64,000 nt of DNA from Rhodamnia argentea (GCF_020921035.1 NC_063158.1:22740178-22804177), one strand, 5' to 3'. Shown: positions 11,927 to 24,538, numbered from the stretch's first letter. A program made the numbers and translations. Notes: a model not told the origin generated them from the sequence alone.

Positions 11927-13989
11927 GTAGGCCTTTCCCCTCCTCCTCCTCCTCCTCCGGCCATGTATTCTGGTTTTTTTCCACCGTCGATTTCGCGCTT
12001 CCGTCTCGTCCGAATACCAGTAACCGGTCGTTAATTGGTTTTTCCTTGCGTCTCGCCTCTTTTTTGGAGGATTCGGAGCCTCGGATCTAGTGCTTGTAGA
12101 CTTTTTCTTGTCATCCTCTCACTTTCCCCGCGTGCGATTGAAGAAATACGAGGAATTCGCTGTTCCAGAAGTCGTATCCGTCGGTCATCTTAGGGTGGCT
12201 TCGGGTTGGTATCGCTGGCTTCGAATTCGACATTATGGTGTTGTGCTTTAGGAAATTTCGGGGGATTGTATTGTGGTTGCCGTGTTTGAATCGATTTGGG
12301 AGCTGATGGTGACGTGCTTGGTGAATACGTTATGTTGGTTTTTCTTTTTGATATGGTGATGAGGTTGTTCTACAATCTGCGCTGCATTGTATGCCGGCTA
12401 ATGGCGCGGAATTTTTTGAAAGTCAAAGAGGCATGCTTTTGCTTCTTCTCGAGTTGAAACTTGGAATGGGCTTCTTTCAAGTTCGCTAGTGGAATTGGGG
12501 GTTTCTGGGTGCTGGTCAATGTCTTGATCATGGCGATTCTTCTGTATAGAGCTGGGCTGTGGTTTCTCCATGCGAATAAAATCTAACTCAGAGCCAGCAT
12601 GTTTGTGTAACCAAGCAATGCATAGGTGACTCTTGAGACAGAGGCTTAGGAAAAAGAGAACTTCTAAATTTCCTTTAGATGCCATTAATCATTCGAGCTG
12701 ATTCAATTTTAATGTCTTCCTTTTGCATCTTTCTTCTACGTCCATAGTTCGGACGGATCAGGAAGAATGGTGGATTGATCTGTTTGTTTTGGCAGGTAGC
12801 TATTCTTGTCATTGTGGGGCATAACATTTCTACTTTCAGAAGACATGTATGATTGATCAGCATCTAGTAATTTAATCTATACAGTTCCCCTTATACACAA
12901 GTCAAAGTTCTATTGCTAAAAAAGATTAGGAACCAATTTGCGCTTTGGATATATGGTCCTGTTCTTGTTAAAGGAGAGGGGTTGTTTTATGTTTCAGACT
13001 TGCCACTCCTATTGTTACTATCAAGCGGATGCAATTGCGAGATTCGTTCTTCTTTCTGTCCTTCATTTTCTCTACAAAGGGGATAGTGGGATAGACTTAT
13101 TAGTTCATTAGTTCTTTCAACCTAGAATTTGAAGTGGGCCTTTTGCGGACGAAGTCGTTGTTTGTTTTCACCATCTCCTCTATCTTGCATAATTGATTGA
13201 TTGCCGTTTGGATGATTTGAAAGTGGAGAGCTAGTCAGATTTAGATAAAAGAGACAGAAAAAACCTCAATGATACTTACTTTGAGGTCTTTGGTTACTGT
13301 TTTCTGTTTTGTCATGCTCCAGTAGATTATAATCTGGTAGTAGATCTTTGAGATACTTTAGTCTAGCTGGTGCTTTCTTTTGCTTTATACATGATTGTTG
13401 TTGGAAAAGAATCTACATCACAGTGCCATTGCAATATGACCTGTCTTGTAAATTCGGTCAGGAAAAGATTATTTTGGACTCTTCACTGCTGTTGGAAGAC
13501 AAGGCTGGAAACAAAATCATCTGAAAGTCAAAATGAATCTTTTCTTTTACGTAAAGCTCATAAAAAGGATGCTTCCTTTTTTTTTTTTCAAAGATGGGAG
13601 AATAGTGAAATCATTGTATCCTCCCAAAATATATAGAAGAGGACGAAAGTGTCTAATTCTGGGACCACATCTGTCATATCCTTTTGTACAACTGTTGTTC
13701 ATGATATAATCATTTAGTACCTTGTTTGTTTGCTTGCAATTCTGGATCCAAAGCTGTGGGCCCTTCCGATTCTCAGTAGTGATGCATTTGCTTTATAAGG
13801 TCCATAATTGTTTGGTTCCTTCTTGTGATCTTCTCCATCTGGTGGGTCCTTGTTTGGTGCGTGTGGTATGATTTTGCTCGTACGAGCAGTTTCATAAGCT
13901 TTTCTCATTTATCTATTTATGCTGGCAGAGTTTCTTGGATTTCAATGAACTCGAGAATTCATTAGCATCTCTTCTTTTTCTTGTCACAG
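11927..13989 (+). other. Probable 5'-UTR intron of the RMA-type gene
   Basis: The donor is CTG|GTAGGC at 11926/11927 and the acceptor TTGTCACAG| at 13989, 28 bases before the start codon. An alternative acceptor (CTGGCAG) lies at about 13928. The roughly 2-kb interval is T-rich and has no long ORF, as expected of a plant leader intron. Transcript reads would settle the exact borders. Confidence 0.5.
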
Positions 13990-14017
13990 TTCTAATTGCA
14001 ATTCTCAAGATAGATCC

Positions 14018-14725
14018 ATGGCATTTGAGCAATACTTTGCCCAGGAGTGGAGGCCCATCTCTGGACCAGCAATAGATTCTGGAAATTGCAATGGCTGTTT
14101 CGACTGCAACATCTGTTTAGACTTTGCGATTGAGCCCGTGGTTACTCTCTGTGGTCACCTCTACTGTTGGCCCTGCATCTACAAATGGCTCCATGTACAA
14201 AGCGCCTCGCTTGCTTCTGATGAGCACCCGCTGTGTCCCGTCTGCAAGGCTGAAATATCCCACACAGCAATGGTCCCTCTGTATGGCCGCGGCCAAAGCT
14301 CTAAAGAGTCCGATCTACAAGACAAGGCACTCCAACTAGGAACAATCGTACCCCCGAGACCAGCAGCTTGCGGGATCAAAGCTCTCGCCCCTGCTACACC
14401 TAGCACCGGTCAGCAGCTCCCCTACCGTAATCCTTACCAAAACCCGTATTACAGTGCCAATTCGTTTGAAGAAGATTCGCCATCGCCATTCCTCAGTGTG
14501 GGATCCGTAGGCCTCCACCACTCGATGGTGGGAATGTTCGGGGAGATGTTTTATGCTAGAGTCTTCGGCAATTCGGACAGCATAAATGGTTACCCGAATT
14601 CGTATAGGTACATGGGAGGAAGTAGCCCGAGGCTGAGGAGGCAGGAAATGCAGGCGAATAAGTCGCTGAGTAGAGTAACTTTCTTCCTCTTCTGTTGCTT
14701 CCTGCTCTGTCTTATTGTATTCTGA
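14018..14725 (+). CDS. RMA: RMA-type membrane-anchored RING E3 ubiquitin ligase
   Basis: This is a complete 235-residue protein in one coding exon. A C3HC4 RING is visible: C30, C33, C45, H47, C50, C53, C73 and C76, with the hallmark 'VVTLCGHLYCWPCIYKWL' and 'CPVCKAEI', followed by 'VPLYGRGQ', which marks the plant RMA (RING membrane-anchor) family. The C-terminus ends in a hydrophobic segment of about 17 residues (219-235) that would tail-anchor it in the ER membrane. Known RMA proteins are ER-anchored ligases acting in membrane-protein quality control and aquaporin turnover, and that role here is inferred. The start lies in CCATGGC context, just after the presumed 5'-UTR intron. The length matches the family. 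Which RMA paralogue this is cannot be decided. Confidence 0.93.
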   Translation: MAFEQYFAQEWRPISGPAIDSGNCNGCFDCNICLDFAIEPVVTLCGHLYCWPCIYKWLHVQSASLASDEHPLCPVCKAEISHTAMVPLYGRGQSSKESDLQDKALQLGTIVPPRPAACGIKALAPATPSTGQQLPYRNPYQNPYYSANSFEEDSPSPFLSVGSVGLHHSMVGMFGEMFYARVFGNSDSINGYPNSYRYMGGSSPRLRRQEMQANKSLSRVTFFLFCCFLLCLIVF

Positions 14726-14729
14726 GCTT

Positions 14730-16404
14730 TGGTGAATGAGCTTGGTTGAAGCAGGTGTTTTTCCAACCCCTCACCCGTTTAGTATACTTGTATAGCGTTA
14801 AAGAATGAATCTAAATGGCTCGGCTTTCCCTGGAGAAGGCTCTTTTGTCTACGTATTTAGAGACGGATTGCTATGGACGAACATCATAGTTAGTCCCTCC
14901 TTGAGCTCATCTTTCTTGTGCTTCACTTTTAGTCCCCTTTGCCGATAATTGTAATGTTTCTGGCACTCAAGTTGTCACCGAACGACCCTACCTAAAGCAA
15001 TAGAAAATGAGCACAAAAGGGCCCGGGACCAGGACCACCACCATGTTCCTTCTCCCTTTCCTTTGGGATAAAGCCAAGTGGGGTCAAAAGAAGGAAACTT
15101 GTGTAATGAACAGCTTTGTCTGTGTCCGACGAGGAGGCCAAGCCCCCAATCGGATGGAGTGCGATGGCCCCCCTTCTCGGAGTCTAGGGTTGGGTATCCT
15201 TAGCCACGATAAATTGAAGGGCGATTTGAATTTTTGGTGGGCCTGATTGAAATCGATCTCTCTTGATTTCAGATCGCCTCTTGGCCTGTGGTTACCCAAT
15301 TGCTACCGAGCTTTCAATCAATGAATGCTTAGCTCGAGTTCATAACTGCGTCATCTGTCACCTTGCTTAGGGGTAAATCATACTTGAGTGGATTGCGTGC
15401 ACATGCTGAGGAACCGAATGCAATGGGAACTCCAATCAGATTCAAACCGCGGAGACTCGTCCGAACAGGGATGTAGTACGACTTACGTGAGCGTGGGGAG
15501 TTGGTTGGTGGGTCACCATTAATATCCTTCCAAAGGACGCTAACAAAGAAGACTTCGATGCATGCCTTTTATCTGCTCCATGGAATGAGCATTCAATACG
15601 GCTTTTCCAAATCAGCCCAGGATGGAATCAGAGTTTTCAATCTCGATTCCGGTTCCGTTTATGTCGCGAAAAATGACTGATTTGGAAAACATTTACCAAA
15701 AAACTGAAACTTGTATTGCTTTTACAGCGAATGAATGAAAAAATACCTTCATCGTTCACGAAAGTATTTAGACATGAATTGTTGTCGATAATAAAAATAA
15801 TTTTTATTGACTAATTATTTCGAATAAAAAAATGTTTTCCTGATCCTTCGTTTTTCACGAATCAGATGACGCCTTTTCCTTTTTGTTGTTTGGCTACGAA
15901 GAATAGCCCTTCTGAAATGTAATCAGGACTAATTTGCTGAATAATCGCTTTGTATATGCTTCAGTTTTCACCCTCCGACGACGACGCGAGATTAACAGTA
16001 GAGCATCCAAAGTCCTGTTGACGAACTCTGAAAGCAGAGCAAGACAGAGGATCATGTGAGAGCTTGGCAAGGAAAGACAAACATGTCGAAAATTAAGTTC
16101 TTAAGGTATCTATAGCCTATATAGGCTTATCGGTAGTCGAATCGACAATGTGATTTTGATGGACGGCAATCTGATCAACACGAGCCTATCTAAAGTATGA
16201 GCTCCTACAAGAATTTATTAAACGTCGGGTTTTTTGGTCAAGAATAAAGGGTTGGAATCGGACCCGAGTAAGTTCTTGAAAGGTTTAAGGTGAGACATGG
16301 AAAGAAACTCCCCGATATGGTGGGGATAAAAGTATTTGGAGGGAGTTTAGGAGCTTTTGATTGGGGAAGGTAGACTCCAGGTCAACTTCAACTAGCTACT
16401 GCTC
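14730..16404. other. Intergenic, no gene recognised
   Basis: This contains the 3' flank of the RMA gene and then non-coding sequence. Around 15650-15870 is a copy of an interspersed motif (gaatgatttggaaaa with 'cacgaaaatatttagacat') that also occurs near 6780-6880, 32720-32950 and 56430-56600. The small ORFs have no recognisable similarity. Confidence 0.4.
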
Positions 16405-16828
16405 GGTAGGCAAGCACAGTATTAACAAGAGTCTTCCGTGCACTCCTTAGGCGGCAAACGTGTTTAACGAGACTGACTTTTCGTTTTTGATTATATGACG
16501 ACAAAATTTAGTGTACTGAGAATAGACCGTTTTATTTATTCGATTATTTGACCGATCTCTTTTTAGCACAATAACAGCAAAAAAATCAAAATCTCTAATC
16601 AATCTTCTGGGCAGGCAAGCATAGTATTAACAAGAGTCTTCCGTATGCTCCTTAGGCGGCAAACGTGTTTAACGCGACTGACTTTTAGTTTTCGATTACA
16701 TGACGATGAAATTTAGTGTATTGAGAATATACCGTTTCACTTATTTGGTTATTAAACCGATCTCTTTTTAGCACAACAACAGCAAAAAAAAAAAAAAAAT
16801 CAAAATCAAAATCTCCAATCAATCTTCT
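16405..16828. repeat. Tandem duplication of a unit of about 205 bp
   Basis: Two adjacent direct copies are present, at about 16405-16609 and 16610-16828. They share 'caagagtcttccgt', 'ccttaggcggcaaacgtgt' and 'ccgatctctttttagcaca'. They differ by scattered substitutions and a longer A run in the second copy. No coding potential is seen. Confidence 0.8.
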
Positions 16829-17039
16829 TGTGAAAATAGGCCAAGCTCTCGTGACCCGTGACAAATGCATCTTTCAGTTGTCACGTGAACTATCCTTTCA
16901 ACTTTTGCAGTCGAACAAACGGACGAACCTTAGAGACTCGCTTTTTGACCTGTTATTCTCACCTTCCATACGTAGCATGTGGATGGCTAGTGAGCCGTGT
17001 CGGTCAATAGTACAATTTCTTGGCACATGTTTCTTTATA

Positions 17040-17705
17040 GAAAGAAGTGTCAAAAAAATCCTAAATCTATTATATTAGTATCAATTCAATCCTAAATCTT
17101 TTTTTTTTGTGCCAATTCAGTTCTAAACCTTTTACATTAGTACCAATTAAGTCTTAAACCTTTTATTAGTGCCAATTAAGTCCTAAACCTTCTACATTAT
17201 TGCTAATTCAGTCCTAAATCTTTTATATTTATGCTAATTGAGTTAATCCTGTCAATTTTGACTGAAAATCGTTGACGTTGACATCGATTGTCCTACATGG
17301 CACGGCTAACGCTAACTTGGACATTTTTTAATATTTTAAATAATTTTTTAAGCAAATTTTTGATTTTTTTAAAAATTATTTTTAAAAATTATTTAAAATA
17401 TAAAAAATATTAAAAAAATATTCACGTTAGCGTCAATCATGCCACGTAGGACAATTGACGTCCATGCTAGTGATTTCCAATCAAAATTGGTCGAATTGAC
17501 TCGGTTGGCATAAATACAAAATTTTTAGGACTAAATTGGCACTATTGTAAAAGGTTTAGGACTGAATTGACACTAATAAAAAGGTTTAGGATTTAATTGG
17601 CATAAATGCAAAAGGTTTAGGACTAAATTGACAAAAAAAAAAAAAAGATTTAGGACTGAATTGGCACTAATGCAATAGATTTATGACTTTTTTGACACTT
17701 TTCCC
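17040..17705. mobile_element. Long-inverted-repeat element, Mutator-like ends
   Basis: The two halves are inverted repeats over roughly 300 bases each. The repeated phrase 'cctaaatcttttat...gccaattcagt' on the left is mirrored by 'aaaggtttaggactgaattggcac' on the right. Outer ends are GAAAGAAGTGTCAAAAAA and the reverse complement of GGGAAAAGTGTCAAAAAA. Flanks are TTCTTTATA (17031-17039) and TTCTTTATC (17706-17714), 8 of 9 matching, as in Mutator-type 9-bp target duplications. There is no transposase. A transcript through it would fold into a long hairpin. Confidence 0.68.
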
Positions 17706-17714
17706 TTCTTTATC

Positions 17715-20300
17715 TATCTGAATTTTCTTTAATATACAGAGAACATGCTTAGGATTTCTTTATCTGACTAGCCAGTGGGTTTGTAGTTCGCGAATTTCAC
17801 ATGTAATAGTCTGGAGACATTGCATTCCGCTTGCATCGTTCACACTTGATGGCTAGACTCATGGGAATAACACTAGATGGCTGGAACAGACCTCAATTTT
17901 TTTTTTTAATGAGATGAAGGTTCGAAGATGATGCGAAGTGGAGAGTACACTCCGATGAAAAGGGTCTTTGTTTTTTTTTTTTTTTATTCATGATAATACG
18001 AGATTCATTGGCAATAGTCTAGGAGGAACTCCTGCGTGGTTCGTATCAATTTCATGCATAAGTTTGCAGGTAGGTACACGACCAGTTTTATGAATGTTAA
18101 ACGTCCATTTCGAGCATAATTTGAGTAAGAAGAAAATCAATATCCAGATGGAGCTTAATTGACTCACGTCTCGAGGTTGTTTGCGAATGGGTTCCTATCT
18201 GGGTAAGATTCATACTCCCATCGACAGGATAGCACGGGAATCCCGGTGAGCTGGGCGCGGGTTCGGGGAAGCCGCCTCGGCAAGGTCGTTGGCGGCATGT
18301 ATAGTTTAAACCCATAATTTATTGTAGTTTAATTTTAAGATCATGAATAGTTACTGTTATATATACTATATTTCTCTTGCAATTGACATATGTAATAAAA
18401 AAGTGAGAGGTGTTGATTATAGTGGAATTTTCTACTGGATATAGCTCTAGTTTAATTATGAACTAAGATAAAACCTTGTGTATCGATATCTCTTTCTCGC
18501 TTTTACTCTTTACTGCGTTGTGATCGTGCGCCTAATCCTAACAAATTCGAGTAATGATATGCACCCAGGCCGCGTTTGGTCATCCTAATAAAACTCAAGA
18601 TATGATGTGTTTTATCTTATCCCTTGTTTGGCGATTGCTCGGAACAGGATAAATGGTGATATAGGGAGATAAAATTATCCTCAGGAGAAGGGGTGGAATA
18701 GAGCTGGATAAGATTTCTCTTATCCACAGCCTCATAAATTGTACGCTCAAGCCACCTCCTCTCCACAACGCCCAGCCGTCTCACCGGCGGTTGGCCGCCT
18801 CTCCGGTCGCTACAGGCAGCTTCTCCGGCAAAGGCGGATTTCAGCTCCGACCCTAGTAATGAGACGATGAGCACGACAAGGTTTCTCTTCTCTCAATGCC
18901 TTGACCAACCCATGTTTTTTTCTTCCTGTTTACGTTGATGCAACATTACAAGTGTCGAGCCCTCTATTAGATTCGCTTATGGACATGATATAAATGTCTG
19001 TTAGTCACTTCGCCATATAATGGAGTCGATCGCGACCCCATTTCCAGTTCTTGCTGATCTTTTCTCTCAAAAGAATGCAACATTCCATGAGTGTTCAAAC
19101 TCCCAAATGCATGACGAAATCGCCGGTTGATGAAGGGTTATTTGCAGACTATTTCCGATGAAGTGTTTTCTTTGGATTAATTTGCTGGTTTCTTGATCGT
19201 CATAATCTTGTTTACCAAATGATTTTACAGTCGAGCATCAGCGACAGTGATAGCAACAGCAAACCAAAGATTGGTATTTACATTTTCAAATGAGCCTCCA
19301 TTAAAGATAAAAGCGGATCCAAGAGGGTTAAGAGGTCCTCGCTCGCCGGAAAAACTTCCAAAAGCTGAACAAGAGGGTTCATTGAGTAGGCACGCCACAA
19401 AGTTACAAAGCTACTTTGCTCATAAAGTCAAGCATGCAGTACGCTTCTGGGCTTCTCTTTTCACTGTTGCGTCTCCGTAAACAGATCCGATAACTTTCCT
19501 GAGAAATTTTCAACGTTTCAGCTCGGACTCCAGCAATTCGAGCACATGACGTTCCTCAGCGACTCGTCGGCCTGCCGCCCCATCTCGTCCCCGTCACGGC
19601 AGCTCTTGGCGTGAACGAGTTTGGTAAAGGACAGTTCATTAACTTGATGCTTTGGATGTTGAAAGTTAGGAAATGGAGAGATGAGGATATATTTGGTTTT
19701 TTAAGTGGAAATTCCGCCAAATGATCGAAAACGAGCCACTCGCTCTCTCCGTCCTCTCCGTCGTTGCTGACGGCCGTGGAAAACTCAAGGCCGCAAGACA
19801 ATCGCATACGATCAACGGACGGTTCCGTCAAAGCCCCAGCAAAAGTGTGGGCTCCAAATTGGCCTTATGAACCCAATAAAAACCTTACCATCTAGCAAAA
19901 AAATTCAAAGATGACCGATGCACATGAAATTAGAGGGCATACATTTTGCGAAGCACGTCCATGTGCGCCGCCCCGGTTTGGACTTTAGTCCGACCCAAGA
20001 AACAAAGATATGTCGAGACCCGATCAATCGCGGCTTCCGATTAAGCAACCGCCGAGCCCGACCGGCCGACTAGAGGCTCATGAATCGTGATGAGGTCTAT
20101 GGTAAAAGCAGGTAAGGACCCCGTATTGTTGGCATGGGCTTTCGATTTGGTAAAGGCCCTGCGCTTGTTGGGCCAAGGCTGGTTTCTTTCACCTTCATTG
20201 GGCCTCAGCCCATTTTCCTCTGCTCAACGCAACAAAAGCATTGATGTTATTAGGGCAAGGTTTATGAAGATAGTCCTATGACGGAATCCGTCTTAGTTTG
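17715..20300. other. Intergenic, no confident gene
   Basis: No ORF here has a recognisable domain. A GC-rich patch at about 18700-18870 and another at about 19540-19620 give only short ORFs. The segment 19240-19480 is open for 77 codons but lacks a start, domain or conserved look; it could be an old gene or retroelement fragment. Sequence from about 18567 resembles the left side of a 'gcgtttggt...cctaataaaact' repeat. Confidence 0.35.
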
Positions 20301-20319
20301 TATTTGTTTTTTTGGAAAA

Positions 20320-20940
20320 TCCAGTACTTAATTCCAAGCTAATAAATTTTAAGTAAGAGCCTGAAGTGAATCTTGTTTCAAAGAAAGGTCTGAAGTGCTC
20401 TCATTGCTTCAAAGAATGACATGACCAAGGGCGTTTTCGTAGTTTACTTTTAATTTCTTTTTACTTTCATGTTTTCCCATTTCTTTTTTTTTCCCTTTTT
20501 TATTTTTATTTTTTATGTTCCTTCTCGTCGGTGGCCGGTCTCGAGTGATGGTTGGCCACCAGCAAGGGCCTCGCTTGGGTGAGCCAAGGGCGGCCCTCGC
20601 CTGGGAGAGGCTAGGGCTACCCTTATCTACCTCACCTAGGCGAGTCGAGAGTAGCCCTTGCCAGTGGCCAGCCTGCTATCGGTGAAAAGGAGGGAAAAAA
20701 GGAAAAAAAAAAATAATGAAAATATATTTGACTATGTTCTTATTTGAGAAAAAGAGGGCAATTCGTTTTCTGGTGACTATTATTTTTTTGGTTGTCGGTT
20801 CTCTGTGTACGATTTTTTGTCTTCTTTTGTTTACACTGCGGCACTCGTGGTCTAACGTCTTGACTACTCGAGCCGTCAAGTTGGAATGCACCTGAGAATC
20901 CTCCCGACATTGTGATTTCAATGTGAAGGCAGCTTTGGAG
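20320..20940. repeat. Partial copy of the 55-kb Mutator-like repeat family
   Basis: The left part (about 20350-20450: 'gcctgaagtgaatcttgtttcaaag', 'gcttcaaagaatgac') matches the left terminal repeat of the element at 54982-55746. A T-rich tract and then a GC-rich 'gggcctcgc' core follow in the same order. A right terminal repeat could not be found, so this copy appears truncated or rearranged on its right side. Confidence 0.5.
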
Positions 20941-21880
20941 GAACTTCCATGGCTTCGACCTTATTATTTACTTAAAACATTTTAAAATCTCGCTCATTAA
21001 GGCACTTATCGCGTGCTTTCGAGACACTTATTAAGGTAGCGATCGTTAATTAAATCGCTATTCTTGGATGGTATATAATCCCTATCTTGAAAATAGAATT
21101 TTCGTAACGTAGTATCCTTACGAAGTTCTCAATCCATTTGTTAATGCGTCTACATCAAACAGAAAAGTCGACATCTTAATGGCATCTGCCATATAAGTTA
21201 TTCAAGACGAATAGGTCTTCCTAGCACGTGAACTCGAACTTTTCCGACGACATTGAAGTCGGAGATTTTAGTTAAACAAGAATTTTCCAATCGAGAAAGA
21301 TATCACGCAACATTAACATTCGGACCTGACATTAGACGATGCGATTAAATCGTTATTTTGCTTATTTCGACGAAATGTTCATTGGACATCGCAAATTGTT
21401 TATGACAAGAATGTATGACCAAGCGGCAACATAAATATGGCCATGTCCTGTGATATACATTTTATGTTATATGCCTTGTACTTTTTCATTTTAACCCAAG
21501 GTCTTGATTTGCTGGATGCCCAAAAGATTAAATTCACCTGGTCAATGATCTGGAGTGCAAAAAATATTGTGATAATCTTTGACTGAGGTAGAAATTTCAA
21601 GAATGGTGTTGAAGCCAATTAAGAGCACATTTTTATAATATTTGGCCGAAAGGAAAAGGGGACGTTCTTACAAAATACGATGATAATTGACGAAAAATCA
21701 AACTATATGCTATTTTCGGTTGCCCGAAAATTGCTAGAAAAGTGCTATTATTTTGGTCGAGAAATCGAGAGCCGAGCAAAAAATGAATTTCCGTCAATTA
21801 GTAGTAAATATAAATAGAACCAAGAAAAGACTAAAAAAAAAAAGAAAAAGGGACAATGATTTAAAAGGAATAAAAGGAGA
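20941..21880. other. Intergenic, no gene recognised
   Basis: AT-rich sequence with no supported ORF, RNA gene or repeat boundary. Confidence 0.4.
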
Positions 21881-21953
21881 TGTTGCTGCCCAGGATCGAA
21901 CTGGAGACCTTCAGTGTGTAAGACTGACGTGATAACCACTACACCACAGCAAC
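21881..21953 (-). tRNA. tRNA-Val (anticodon UAC)
   Basis: The minus strand folds as a complete 73-nt tRNA without an intron. The acceptor stem pairs GTTGCTG with CAGCAAC, followed by discriminator A. The D arm is GTGTAGTGGTTATCAC, and the anticodon arm TCAGT-CTTACAC-ACTGA places TAC in the loop. The T arm is TCCAG-TTCGATC-CTGGG, with one T-G wobble. The D-loop and T-loop match the usual A box and B box. CCA is not encoded, as normal in plants. The next genes are about 2.6 kb or more away. Confidence 0.9.
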
Positions 21954-22537
21954 AACTTCGAACAAAAGGGCAAAAATGTAACTATATATAGGTACATAGA
22001 CAAAGAGATATCTCAATTATTCGATGGATTGAGATTTTATCTTTTAATTTATATTATTTCCTCACCGAATTTCGTAAGTACATTCATGACGTCGTGCATG
22101 TACGAAAAAAAATAATTTTTTTTGGTCGAAAAAAAATAATTTTTTTTAATAATTTGGATGATGGAATTAATGCCGCCGAAACATATTTGAAAAGCACTTC
22201 GATATTGTGACCATGGTCTTATGGCTTGGAAGATCTAATTGCCACATTTAAACCGGGTTCACCCAACATTGCACGTCTTGGTCTTGCTTTTGTGTAATGA
22301 CAATGTTATATGAATTACTGAAATAGAAGGTAATTTGTTATGATTATTTATTTTTCTCCGCGGCTGAAGATTTTTCGGAGTTTTTTTTTTTTTGTCATTG
22401 GGGAAATAAAGAGGAAATGGTCCTACTTTCTTTTTTTTTTTCCCATAACATAGAGCAACCGACATTTTTTTTTTGTTATTAAACTTGATAATAGAAATAA
22501 CATGAATATTAGTGTAGAAATTACCCAAAAAATAAAT
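21954..22537. other. Intergenic downstream of tRNA
   Basis: AT-rich with homopolymer T runs. No gene is seen. The T runs just beyond the tRNA 3' end on the minus strand could serve as the pol III stop, but the first is short. Confidence 0.35.
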
Positions 22538-23268
22538 GGTAAAATGGCACAAATGGTTTTTAAATTTTGGCTCAATGTGTAATGTGATATATGAACTTTA
22601 GCCCAATATATAATGTGATCCCTGAACTTTTAATTTGTTCATTGTAGTCCCCAAAATTTATGGTTCAAGGACTAAGTTGAACACGTTCCAAAAGTTTAGA
22701 AATCATATTGGCACAAATGATTAAAGTCCAAGGACTAAGTTCAAGATCATGTTCGACTTAGTCATTAAATTCAAGGACTACGTTGAATTGACTAAGTTGA
22801 ACATGTCCTTAAAAAAAAAAAAAATTGAACATCTTCCAAAAGTTCAAGAACTATAGTGGCACAAATGATCCGTGAACTTTGATCCAATGTACAATGTGAT
22901 CTCTAGACTTTTAATTTGATTAATATGATCTCCGAACTTTAGTCCAATATGTAACGTGATCTATGAATTTTCAATTTGACCAATATGGTTCCTGAACTTT
23001 TGGAACATGTTCAACTTAGTCCTTAAACTATAAAAAAATGTTTAAAGTCATCCATAAACTTGAATTAATAGAATGACTACATTGAACATTTTCCTATAAT
23101 TTAGAGATTAAGTTGAACATGCTCTAAAAGTTTAGAAACTACATTGATCAAATTGAAAGTTCATGGATCACATTGTATATTAGGTTAAATTTTAGTGGTT
23201 AAATTAAAAGTTTAGAGATCATGTTGTACATTAGATTAAAGTTCATAGATCATTTGCGCCATTATTCC
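22538..23268. mobile_element. Long-inverted-repeat element
   Basis: The left end 'ggtaaaatggcacaaatgg' is mirrored by the right end 'cgcaaatgatcnatgaac', read on the opposite strand as 'ggaataatggcgcaaatga'. Inner phrases such as 'aatgtgatccctgaactttt' recur in inverted order. Flanking nonamers AAAATAAAT and AAAATAGAA agree at 7 of 9 positions, a weak target-duplication signal. No ORF of note; non-autonomous and hairpin-forming. The exact ends are uncertain by a few bases. Confidence 0.55.
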
Positions 23269-24438
23269 AAAATAGAATTGAAAGGATCAAGCACGTGCCG
23301 CACGTGCATTTACTCTCTTTCTCATTACCAGTCAAATCAGGCTGGCTACTAACTCTCCAACGTCCATTTCATCTCCTGCATCCTGCGCCACCGTGCTCCC
23401 CCACCGGACGACCAATTGAATCATAACCCTCCACTTTCACCCCAAAGTCAAAGACGACTTTCAGGGTCTACTCGCCTGTAACAACGGCTATGATCAAGAT
23501 CTTTAAGATATTACCGTAGAACGGATGGCAGCGGATCACACCTCGTTCGCACGGCAGGAAGACTTTTTTGACCATGGAAAAGAGAGAGAGAGAGAGAGCG
23601 CTCAGAGCTCCCCAGATCCTTCCGTTGTCTTCTTTGATCCTCCATGGCCCATTTGATAATTGATTTGGTGATTAATTAGTAGAAAGATGCTTCTTCAAAA
23701 TTTAGATCAAAATTAATTAATCACTGTCCCTGCCAAGCTTAGATCTTTTTAATCACATTCCTAGCCTTAATCATGTCGACCAAATGCACATCGATGAGCC
23801 GAAAGATACGTAAATATAACAACCCTTAGCGATGGAGAATCTTCAAATTGTTCACAAAAGAGGAGAGGCGAAGGACATTATTGGATTCATTTTGTAGTAA
23901 ACAGAACCAATCACATTAATAGTAAGTACAAAAAGAATATACAGCAATGATGCTGCCGGAAAGGACGGTTGTAATTTTGCTTACATCATCACCTGTAATT
24001 CACCCTTTGATCTCTAACGGAATCCTATATAAACATATGGACAATATGGTAAATGGTTATCGCGGTTAAGTACGTCATGGTTCATACATACGTGTTTCGA
24101 TGTATCGTTCGTATCAAATTTAATATGGATCCGATAATTTCTCGGGAGGCGATCAATTTACTATAACTAAATAATCTCGAAAAAGAATTGCTTCGAATTC
24201 GTGTGCATAATGGCTTTGAAATAACTTCAGTAGATAAGACATTAGTTAACAAAATTTAATTAGCAGACGAGTTCAAGTTAATCTTGAGTATTCCTAGAAT
24301 AGTCCACTAACACTTTTTTTTTTAAAGACAGCCACCTTAGAAAACATCACTAAAGTTTTCAAAAAGAAAGAGAGAGAAACATCCCTTCACCTTCCAGGAG
24401 ACTAGCAGTTTCCTGGCGAGGCTGGTCAAGTTGAATAG
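23269..24438. other. Intergenic upstream of heat-shock factor gene
   Basis: No gene. A (GA)n microsatellite lies at about 23580-23598. The last few hundred bases serve as the promoter region of the heat-shock factor gene. I could not identify a convincing heat-shock element. Confidence 0.4.
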
Positions 24439-24445
24439 TATAAAA
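24439..24445 (+). promoter_or_regulatory. Probable TATA box of HSFB5-like gene
   Basis: TATAAAA lies 94 bases upstream of the chosen ATG, which leaves a leader of roughly 65 bases containing a (GAA)n purine tract (24499-24524). The assignment is positional inference. Confidence 0.45.
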
Positions 24446-24538
24446 CAGAAAGACTGGAGAGTGACAGAGCGAGTGCCTTTTGCAAGAAGAAGTGACAAAA
24501 AGAAGAAGAAGAAGAAGAAGAAGACGTAAGTGACAACA

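Noticed and set aside
19247-19480. 77-codon ORF as a small gene
   Set aside because: The start is GTG-like rather than ATG, and there is no domain, leader or splice continuation that I could find.
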